DNA of 64,000 nucleotides, taken from the NCBI GenBank assembly GCA_964411985.1, contig CAYPNF010000008.1, positions 1-64,000 on the forward strand, given 5' to 3'. The translations under genes and the position numbers were made by a program. The notes under the pieces were generated by a model. It was not told the origin of the DNA, did no database searches, and worked only from the letters and a program-made list of their open reading frames with translations. The stretch is from CAYPNF01 sp964411985. GTDB taxonomy: Bacteria > Verrucomicrobiota > Verrucomicrobiia > Limisphaerales > J093. Shown piece after piece: positions 17,385-24,789 of this stretch (the first letter of the stretch is position 1; every line of letters begins with the position of its first letter).

Positions 17385-18105
17385 TTCTTTGTCTGGTTGG
17401 CTGTCCTACGATATTGATTTCGCGATAGACGTTGAAGCCGAGCGGGCCATTCTGAAACTCGAAGCGGACCGTCACGACACCCTTCGCTTCGGCCTGCACT
17501 CGCAACTCGGTGAGGACAAAGTCGTGCGGTGAGCCCCAACTCATCCAAGCGGGACCGTCCGGTCGGGGGAACACCGGGAAGACCCTGAGACGGAAGCCGG
17601 TGGCCCGACCTCCAGGCAGGATGACTGCTACTCGATAGGTGTCATCCGGGATAACTCCGGTAATCTCGTCGGGGAGCAGGGCGGCGCGCAAATGACCATG
17701 GGTGGTACGCTGCAATGTGGCGACTTCGGCAGTGAACCGTTGGATTTCGAGCGGCCTCCAATTCCCCTGCAACGACGGCTCCGCGTCTGTGGTGCAGTCG
17801 AGCGCAAACTCGGCAATGGAATTGTTCGGCCGGCCGGAGAGGAAGAACAGCGTGATGTCCAACTCAGCCGCCTCGACTGATTGGGCGCACCGGACGACCA
17901 ATGCCTGCGGCTCAGAAATTCTCGGGGTCACCGACCAGCCATGCGGTCCAGCCTCCACGCCATCAATCACCTGTGCCAGTTCCTCAGCGCCCCGTGCATG
18001 AAAAGTGGCCTCCGCCCGGCTCAGCGGGATGGGCTCCGCCGCGTGCAAACCGGCGACCCAGGCCGCCAGCAGAGGCACTACTACGATTTGGAGGCAAAGC
18101 TGCAT
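17377..18105 (-). CDS. Secreted protein with galactose-binding-like fold, first gene of the glycan operon
   Basis: The 242-residue protein starts with a signal peptide (LQIVVVPLLAAWVAGLHA) and is otherwise all-beta in appearance: ARGAEELAQVIDGVEAGPHGWSV resembles the entry of discoidin-like domains in which a variable 'deficit' sequence is compared with a reference (IDG...GW), and FALDCTTDAEPSLQG, GFRLRVFPVFP and VTVRFEFQNG follow as strands. Similar domains are attached to large Verrucomicrobiota and Planctomycetota surface proteins. As a free-standing secreted protein it may bind glycan or act with the hydrolases encoded after it; that is inference. It overlaps the GH127 gene by 8 bases and heads the operon. 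Confidence 0.6.
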   Translation of the reverse strand: MQLCLQIVVVPLLAAWVAGLHAAEPIPLSRAEATFHARGAEELAQVIDGVEAGPHGWSVTPRISEPQALVVRCAQSVEAAELDITLFFLSGRPNNSIAEFALDCTTDAEPSLQGNWRPLEIQRFTAEVATLQRTTHGHLRAALLPDEITGVIPDDTYRVAVILPGGRATGFRLRVFPVFPRPDGPAWMSWGSPHDFVLTELRVQAEAKGVVTVRFEFQNGPLGFNVYREINIVGQPTRQRND

Positions 18106-18752
18106 TTTGTCGGAAGTGTTTTACTATCATTGGCGCCCGAGGAACAAGGTTCGATCAGCCTTTTCGTAGTGACGCGCGGGCGAAGAAGTTCTTCCGCTCC
18201 AGCGGTAGTGATTACCGTCGGTGACGTCTGATGCGCCTCAGCCAACAGATGGCCAGGAGGCAATGCCGCTGACAGGGCGGAAGCTCACTCGTACCCGATG
18301 GCCAAGTGGTGTGGACTGGAAATGGCGCAGATGGCCAGCACGACGAGGTTTTTGCCCGCCATCCGTCAGTGCAAGGTTGTCATGTCGGCGGGTAATGGAC
18401 ACCTCCAGCAAAAGCTCCAGCAACCGCATATGGAAATGGGTTCGAGACATAAGGTCGCATAAGCGAAAAAGTGTTTGGCTTCCTCAGACGCTATGCTGCA
18501 AGTCATTGGTAACGAGAGGCGTCGATGGTCGAAGCCGTCCCCCGCCTCCATTCCAAAGCCTTTGATTTCAAGCCACTTGCCGGTTTCGTAGACCGCAAGT
18601 GCCAGCAGAAATGCCAGCAAAACGCTGCTGAGCTCTCCGCCTGTTCGTGAACTCCGCCGAAAGGTCTCCTACTCGCTTCTTACGCCCCCCCAACTTCCTA
18701 ACGGGCTCCTCGCGCCAAGTTTTATGCTCTTCCGAAAAGAATTCAGGTGCTT
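18106..18752. other. Intergenic stretch with attachment-like repeat upstream of an integrase remnant
   Basis: No gene is supported here. The first part must hold the promoter of the minus-strand operon, although I see no strong consensus. It contains the tmRNA-like copy 3 (18535-18549) and two 12-bp GTGCCAG-type units (18599-18622), followed by the start of the integrase relic. Confidence 0.5.
18535..18549 (+). repeat. tmRNA/tRNA 3'-end-like sequence, possible attachment-site remnant (copy 3)
   Basis: CCGTCCCCCGCCTCC matches the last 15 bases of the copies at 3676-3696 and 5707-5727. The preceding bases (GGTCGAAG) again resemble a T-loop. It lies about 200 bases upstream of a tyrosine-recombinase relic, the classical place for an attachment site. 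Confidence 0.5.
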
Positions 18753-19140
18753 ATGAAGGCAGCATTTCGTCTCTATCGCCGCAACAGGACCTACGATGCG
18801 CAGGACAATCGGAGCGGTCAGCCGCAAAGCCTGGGCACTTCGGATCGGAGCACGGCCCAACGCCTGCTCAATGCGAGGAACAAGGCAGCGGGCATGCCCG
18901 GGCCCAACCTGGCGATTTCCCGCGCCTATATGGCGGCCTCCGACCCTCACATGCCGCACCGCACTTGGCGCGAAGTGATCAGCGACTTCATTGAGGGACG
19001 CGAGCCTGGGCCCTCTCGTTCCCTACCTGATCCAGGTGCGGGAGACCGATCGGGGAACGGAGTTCAAACAAAGCTGCGATGGTTTGGGGATTCAGGGCGT
19101 GACGCTGCATTCACACCGCTACGCCTGGCGTATATTACTT
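18753..19140 (+). pseudogene. Tyrosine recombinase (integrase) remnant with internal deletion
   Basis: The first 82 codons from the ATG at 18753 read as the N-terminal part of a phage-type integrase of the kind common in Verrucomicrobiota (FRLYRRNRTYDAQDNRSG, STAQRLLNARNKAAG, HRTWREVISDFIEGR). At about 19000 the sense continues only in the +1 frame, where LVPYLIQVRETDRGTEFKQ and then IQGVTLHSHRYAW represent the C-terminal catalytic region with an HxxR box. The middle (core-binding end and first catalytic part, well over 100 residues) is missing, and the last part with the catalytic tyrosine is also gone. The gene is therefore dead. It marks a former mobile element, probably connected with the tmRNA-like repeats. 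Confidence 0.7.
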
Positions 19141-19576
19141 GAGACAATATCCATTTGCCTCGCTGGAAATGGCATTGGAAAGCAACTTGTCCTCAAGGAA
19201 TCAGGTCAGACCTTGGACAGTGAAATCTATGTTTGGAACCACGAGCCGAACTTGTCGGCATTTGAGCCCCCTTTTTGTGGAACATTCGGGTGGACTTTGG
19301 ATCACAACCAATCGACGTTTGAGGGGGCATGTATCAGGCGCCACTATCGGCCATACGCGACCTAACTCTTCACGAGGGAGGTGAAAGGACCCCGACGGAT
19401 TCCATCGTGCGGAGGGGGTTTGCCAGTGTGGAAGATGCCGCTGGGCAGGAGTTCCCGGTGTACTCCCAGATGCCCCGCTGTGCCGCCGGATACAAAGTGG
19501 CAAAGGAGACAGTAAGCAAAACCTCTCATCGGCAAGCAGACCCATCCGGGATCGCCGACCCTCGTTGAGGAACGCA
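19141..19576. other. Intergenic stretch after the integrase remnant
   Basis: I see no supportable gene in these 430 bases; the open frames have no family features. The final bases hold the ribosome binding site GAGG (19567-19570) of the following gene. Confidence 0.45.
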
Positions 19577-20395
19577 ATGTCAACCGACTCCATCGTCCGT
19601 ACCGTTGCAGAGGCTCCAGAGACCGAGACCACGATGCCGGTTCTTTTTATCGGGCACGGCAGCCCCATGAACGCCATCGAGGACACGGAGTTTAGCCGAG
19701 CATGGGCTGAGGTTGGCCGGTTGCTGCCCAAGCCAAAGGCTATCCTGTGTGTCTCCGCGCATTGGGAGACTTCTGGAACCTGCGTTACGGCGATGGAACA
19801 GACCAAGACCATCCACGACTTCTACGGCTTTCCTCCCGCGCTGTTCGAAAAACGATATCCGGCTCCCGGTTCCCCAGAGTTGGCCCGCATGACGCAGGAC
19901 ACTCTGCATGAGTCCGGCGTCAGATTGGACTCGGAATGGGGGTTGGACCACGGCGCTTGGGCGGTACTCTGCCAGATGTACCCCCAAGCCGATGTCCCGG
20001 TGGTCCAGCTAAGCCTCGACGAGAAGAAGCCGCCGGCGGCCCATTACGAACTTGGCCGGGAGCTGCGAGCACTGCGGAAGAAAGGCGTACTCCTCATCGG
20101 GAGTGGCAACATCGTACACAATCTGCGTGAGCTGGCCTGGGAGGATACCGCATTTGACTGGGCACTGGAGTTTGACTCGAAGATAAGAGACCTGATTTTA
20201 TCCGGGGACCATAAGGCCATCGTCGACTACACCAAGCTGGGGCGTTCCGCCCGGCTGGCCGTGCCCACTCTCGACCACTATCTGCCCCTGCTTTACGTGC
20301 TTGGAGCCCAGGCCAAAGAGGACAACGTGGGCTTTTTCGCCGACAAGGTAACGCTGGGGTCCATGTCGATGCGCTCAGTGAGACTTGGCTCATGA
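19577..20395 (+). CDS. ygiD: LigB-family extradiol dioxygenase (YgiD / 4,5-DOPA dioxygenase-like)
   Basis: The 272-residue cytoplasmic protein matches YgiD-type class III extradiol dioxygenases: MPVLFIGHGSPMNAI at the start with the metal-binding histidine, VSAHWETSG with the second histidine, WGLDHGAW, and LIGSGNIVHNLRE. Family members use Fe(II) or Zn to open catechol rings such as DOPA, although the physiological substrate in bacteria is often unknown. I chose the ATG at 19577 because a GAGG lies 6 bases before it. Unexpectedly, its stop overlaps the start of the 1447-residue glycan protein (ATGA), so the two are in one transcript. That could be accidental operon assembly, or the dioxygenase could handle phenolic substituents of plant material; the latter is speculation. 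Confidence 0.85.
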   Translation: MSTDSIVRTVAEAPETETTMPVLFIGHGSPMNAIEDTEFSRAWAEVGRLLPKPKAILCVSAHWETSGTCVTAMEQTKTIHDFYGFPPALFEKRYPAPGSPELARMTQDTLHESGVRLDSEWGLDHGAWAVLCQMYPQADVPVVQLSLDEKKPPAAHYELGRELRALRKKGVLLIGSGNIVHNLRELAWEDTAFDWALEFDSKIRDLILSGDHKAIVDYTKLGRSARLAVPTLDHYLPLLYVLGAQAKEDNVGFFADKVTLGSMSMRSVRLGS

Positions 20396-23300
20396 GTAAC
20401 CATATTTCCGGAGAGACCACCATCTGCGGCAAGCGCCGCTGCCAAAGGTTCTGCAGAACCACCAGCTTTGATTCATCGCTGGCCTGCCTGCTTCAGCGAG
20501 CCCGAACTCTGGCCGCTCTGGCTGTCGCGGTCGTTGGCATCATTGCCTTGGGCTTGGCAATGGCTTCCGCGGTTGCAGCCGAGGTCCCCACCGCCACGCT
20601 CCTCTTGAGCTGTACCGAGACCAACGACCTGTACCGCGTCCTGTTGAACAACGGGATCGCTGCCCGTCGCTTCGATACCCCGGAAGCTGCCGTCGATGCT
20701 GCGCCTGATCACGCAGGCGTCCTGATTCTGGCCTCTGAGTATCCGATCCACCCCACCCGCGTCAGCGAAGCCGCCTTTGCCCGGGCGAAATCGAAGCAGC
20801 TGCGGCTGTATCTGGAGTTCCCGGAACGCGTTCCCTGCTTGGATCTCGGGAAGGTGGAGGGAAACAAGTACGAGCGGGCAGTGGTCAGTGGCGACCTTTT
20901 TGCCCCAGATCTCCCTCGTCTGCGCGTTTTGGGGATCAACGGCTTGCGTTATGTCTCCGTGTCCGTGACGAATGCCGAGCTTGTTGCCGCGCGCGTGGCT
21001 GGATTCGATAGCGCCGTGTACGGTCTGCCAGAGAGCACGCGCCCGCTCCTGTTTCGCCACCCCGATACCAACCTCCTTGTGGCAACCACCGCGCTCAGCC
21101 GCTTCGTCACCGGCCGCTACGGTCCCGCCGAAGCCTGGCGTGTGGTGTGGCGTCGTGTGCTGACTTGGACCGCGCCCCAGCTCCCGCTCCCCGAACTGAA
21201 GTGGGTCCCAATGGTTGCGCCCAGCTACGGTCGGGATGAACCTCTGCCTCCCGATGCGGAAAGGCAGGCGCTGCGTCGTGCCGTGGACTGGTTCGGCAAG
21301 TCCAAACTGCTCCTCCATCCATCGCGACTGAAGGAAGTGGACCAGGCTGCCCAAGGCGATGGTTTGCTACCCACGCCCCCTCCAGATGCGCCCAATGGCG
21401 ATGGCTCTCTCGGCATTCTCGAAGCGCCCCTCTCAATCATCCAAAGCGACGGGAGCCAGACGCAGAGCGTTGCCCGGCGTGGCGATTGTACCGCCGAATC
21501 CGCCATGGCTTTAGCCTTCGGCGGGCGCGTTTTCGACGAGCAGGACACCTCTACCATCGCCCGTAGGTTATTGGACTACTACTATTTCGCCTCCACGGCA
21601 CGTCAAGGGGAGCGAGCCGATCCTAAGCATGGCGCCTTTGGCCTCGTGGCGTGGGGCATCAGCTCGCCAGCCTGGTATGTGGCGAACTACGGTGACGACA
21701 ACGCCCGTCTTCTGTTGGGTACGCTGGCCAGTGCGGCGCTTTTGGGTGAGGACCGCTGGGACGAGCCCATGATGCGCTGTCTGTTGGCCAATCTCCGTAC
21801 CACCGGGCGGCTGGGGTTCCGCGGCGACCGCATCGACCTCGGCCCGCTGGGTGAGCGCGGCTGGCGGCATTTCTACGAACGGGATGTGGTCAACCTTGCG
21901 CCGCACTTCGAGGCTTACCTCTGGGCGTGCTATTTGTGGGCCTATCAGCGCACGGGTGACGAAGCGTTTCTCACGCGCACGCTCAACGCCATCCGTGCCA
22001 CCGTAGAAGCTTTTCCGAAAGGCATCCGCTGGACCAACGGCCTCGCACAAGAGCGCGCGCGCCTGCTGCTGCCGTTGGCGTGGCTGGTGAAGATACAGGA
22101 CACGCCGGAGCATCGCGAGTGGCTGCGGCAGGCGGTCGAGGGATTGCTGGCGCTGCAGGATGACTCGGGTGGTATTCGCGAGGAACTGGGACCGCCAGGG
22201 CAGGGGATGATGCCCCCGCCTCGTTCCAACGAGGAGTATGGCCTCAACGAGGCCTCGCTGATCCAGCAGAACGGGGATCCTGTCGCAGACATGCTTTATA
22301 CGGTCAACTTTGCATTCCTCGGCCTGCACGAAGCGGCGGCTGCGGTGCGCGATCCGCGCTGGTTGGCGGCGGAGGACAAACTCGCCCGTTTCTTGGTGCG
22401 GATTCAAATCCGGTCCACGGCCCGGCCCGAGCTCGACGGTGGTTGGTTTCGCGCTTTCGACATGCGCCGATGGGAAGCCTGGGGTAGCAACGCCGACGCC
22501 GGGTGGGGCGCCTGGGCCATCGAGAGCGGTTGGACCCAGGGATGGATTGGGTCGGTCCTCGCCCTCCGGCAGCTGAGGACCACGCTTTGGGATCTGACAG
22601 CCGGAAGCCAGATCGCCAAGCATCATCCGGAGCTGCGCCGCCAGATGTTGCCTGCGGAAACGGTTAGCAAAGCCTCCTCCGCGCCCGACGCCACGACCTC
22701 CGAATCTCCGGCGGACCGTTGGCCAGCCAAAAGCCTGAAGGATAAGACGCTCGTAGCCTGGGTCTCTCCCGCCGATACCACCCAGCGGGGCGGTAGCGTG
22801 CTCACCTTGATGAAAGCTGAAGACTTCGACGCTGTGGTATTCGGCGAGCGCGTGCCCGGTCGTTGGATGGCGGGCAGCGAATTCTTCCGGCGCACCCAAA
22901 GCGAGGATGAGCAGAAATCCAATCTGCAGGAAACTGCGGACCCTCAGACCCTGGTTCAGCTGGCGGTCACCTATGCCAATGACCACGTTACGCTCTATCG
23001 CAACGCTCAGCTCTACCGGAGTTACCGTGTACCCCAGGCACGCCCCTTCGGAACCAATACGACGGTGCTGCTCGGGCTGCGTTATCTTGGTGAAATGGGC
23101 GAAATTGGGTTCTTTTCTGGGGCTATCGAGGATGCCCGCATCTACGACTTGGCCCTGGACCTCGCTCAAATCGCTGCCTTGGTCCCCAAGCAGGCCTCGA
23201 ACCCAAAGCCGCTGGCATGGTGGACCTTTCAAAACGGCAAGGCTGAGGACCTGATGAGAACCTTTCCGGCCACCCGCCTGGAGGGTAACGCCCACGTCGC

Positions 23301-24735
23301 TGACGGTAGGCTCATCCTGGATGGGAGCAGCTATCTCCAGGCAGCCCGCGATGCCAAGCAGCTGACTGCGGACGTCGAGGAGGAAACGTCCTTTGACGCC
23401 ACTCCCCAGGCCCTGTTTTACAAAGCGCGTTCGCGGCGAACCGGCAACATGTGGGACACGTGGCTTTTCTGGCACGAAGGAACCAACTACCTCTACTACC
23501 TGGCCAGATCCCGGGGCCAGTGGGATAACATCTCCATGGCCACTTCGCCTGATGGCGCCCATTGGCAGGAACTCGGGCGCGTTCTGTCGAAAGGCCGTGG
23601 GGTAACCTGGATGGGCACTGGCTCCACCTGGAGATCACCTACTTTCGAGCGAGATGCAACGTTCATCATGAACTTCTCCGAGTGGAAGGGGCCTCGCCAG
23701 ACTATCTTCTTCGCGCAATCCAAGGATTTGCTCCACTGGACCCGTCTGGGAAACGAATATGAATTCGTCCAGGATGAGCGCTGGTACGAGCCTAACGGCC
23801 GTTGGGACTGCATCTGGACTCTCCCGCGCCCGGGCGGCGGCTTGTACGGGTACTGGACCGCCACCCCCAAGCCCGAAACCCGCGGTAAGTTCGGATTCGG
23901 CGAAACACTCGACGGAATCAACTGGAAAGCCCTGTCTCCGCCGGAGGTGTCCGGAGTCGGCGAAGGTGAAGTGGGCGCCATTGAGAAGTTGGGGGATAAG
24001 TACTATCTGATGTTCGGCACGGGCGGCCAGATGGTCACTCTCTTGGCCGACCAGCCCGCCGGGCCCTTTCGCCCGGCCTCCAAGAACTTCCATCTCTTGG
24101 CTGGGCACACCTATTTCTCACGCTTTTACCGGACACCTGAGGGCGTGCTCGTGAACCATCACTCGATCGCCCGTGACGGCCAGGTTTACTTCGGCACGCT
24201 CAAGGCCACGCGGATCGATCCGGATGGCGCGTTACGCCTCGCTTGGTGGCCAGGGAACGAGGCTTTGAAACGCCGACCAGCCGAACCCATGGTCTTGCCT
24301 TCCGCCCGCCCAGGAGGGTCTTCGGTGACAATGCTCGACCGCATGCTGGACACAAGCACTGGAGTCATTCTGGAGGGGACTCTTAAGTTGCCCCCGTCGA
24401 CCAACGCCCCGCCGGTCGGCCTCTTCCTTCAGCTGCGTGACGAGCTCGGCGCCGCCATCCTGGTCCTTCCGGGCGGCCTCACCGAGTTCGGGCCGATGCG
24501 CCCCGACGGCTCGGGCTTCCAGGGGGAACACCGTGCCGACCGTGAGTGGAAGTTCGGTCCAACGGCCCGTTTTCGCCTACTGCTCAGGGGCACTCTGCTT
24601 GAGTTCTACCTGGACGACTTGCTCATGCAGTGCTACAGCCTGACGCAGCCCGCGACAGGCAGGATTGGGTTGATTTCCGCAGGCAACGCGGATGCGTTCG
24701 CCGAGCTCCAAACTTGCACGGTGAAGCTGCGGTAG
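20392..24735 (+). CDS. Very large secreted protein: helical barrel + LamG + GH43/GH32-like propeller
   Basis: At 1447 residues this is the longest gene here. A hydrophobic export segment lies at about 41-64 (ALAVAVVGIIALGLAMASAVAAE) after an unusually long, cysteine-containing N-terminus. Residues 66-250 look like an alpha/beta (glutamine-amidotransferase-like) domain. About 270-760 is an alpha-helical barrel-type region with repeated tryptophan- and arginine-rich helices (RGWRHFYERDVVNLAPHFEAYLW). About 780-960 is a LamG/concanavalin-like domain (KDKTLVAWVSPAD ... GAIEDARIYDLAL). About 990-1290 is a five-bladed-propeller hydrolase-like domain (NMWDTWLFWHEGTNYLYYLA, ATSPDGAHW), and the C-terminal 150 residues form a beta-sandwich. 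The arrangement is unusual and I cannot assign a substrate. It overlaps the YgiD-like gene and is followed 54 bases later by a LamG-GH32 gene sharing its LamG module. Confidence 0.7.
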   Translation: MSNHISGETTICGKRRCQRFCRTTSFDSSLACLLQRARTLAALAVAVVGIIALGLAMASAVAAEVPTATLLLSCTETNDLYRVLLNNGIAARRFDTPEAAVDAAPDHAGVLILASEYPIHPTRVSEAAFARAKSKQLRLYLEFPERVPCLDLGKVEGNKYERAVVSGDLFAPDLPRLRVLGINGLRYVSVSVTNAELVAARVAGFDSAVYGLPESTRPLLFRHPDTNLLVATTALSRFVTGRYGPAEAWRVVWRRVLTWTAPQLPLPELKWVPMVAPSYGRDEPLPPDAERQALRRAVDWFGKSKLLLHPSRLKEVDQAAQGDGLLPTPPPDAPNGDGSLGILEAPLSIIQSDGSQTQSVARRGDCTAESAMALAFGGRVFDEQDTSTIARRLLDYYYFASTARQGERADPKHGAFGLVAWGISSPAWYVANYGDDNARLLLGTLASAALLGEDRWDEPMMRCLLANLRTTGRLGFRGDRIDLGPLGERGWRHFYERDVVNLAPHFEAYLWACYLWAYQRTGDEAFLTRTLNAIRATVEAFPKGIRWTNGLAQERARLLLPLAWLVKIQDTPEHREWLRQAVEGLLALQDDSGGIREELGPPGQGMMPPPRSNEEYGLNEASLIQQNGDPVADMLYTVNFAFLGLHEAAAAVRDPRWLAAEDKLARFLVRIQIRSTARPELDGGWFRAFDMRRWEAWGSNADAGWGAWAIESGWTQGWIGSVLALRQLRTTLWDLTAGSQIAKHHPELRRQMLPAETVSKASSAPDATTSESPADRWPAKSLKDKTLVAWVSPADTTQRGGSVLTLMKAEDFDAVVFGERVPGRWMAGSEFFRRTQSEDEQKSNLQETADPQTLVQLAVTYANDHVTLYRNAQLYRSYRVPQARPFGTNTTVLLGLRYLGEMGEIGFFSGAIEDARIYDLALDLAQIAALVPKQASNPKPLAWWTFQNGKAEDLMRTFPATRLEGNAHVADGRLILDGSSYLQAARDAKQLTADVEEETSFDATPQALFYKARSRRTGNMWDTWLFWHEGTNYLYYLARSRGQWDNISMATSPDGAHWQELGRVLSKGRGVTWMGTGSTWRSPTFERDATFIMNFSEWKGPRQTIFFAQSKDLLHWTRLGNEYEFVQDERWYEPNGRWDCIWTLPRPGGGLYGYWTATPKPETRGKFGFGETLDGINWKALSPPEVSGVGEGEVGAIEKLGDKYYLMFGTGGQMVTLLADQPAGPFRPASKNFHLLAGHTYFSRFYRTPEGVLVNHHSIARDGQVYFGTLKATRIDPDGALRLAWWPGNEALKRRPAEPMVLPSARPGGSSVTMLDRMLDTSTGVILEGTLKLPPSTNAPPVGLFLQLRDELGAAILVLPGGLTEFGPMRPDGSGFQGEHRADREWKFGPTARFRLLLRGTLLEFYLDDLLMQCYSLTQPATGRIGLISAGNADAFAELQTCTVKLR

Positions 24736-24789
24736 ACGGTCGGGCAAAGGCTGCGACTGGCGAATGACGCAACGCTGATCAGAGACACT

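Noticed and set aside
21568..23562. 664-codon minus-strand open frame
   Set aside because: It is antisense to the 1447-residue protein, has no domain, and its composition (P, G, R, H-rich) is typical of shadow frames in GC-rich DNA.
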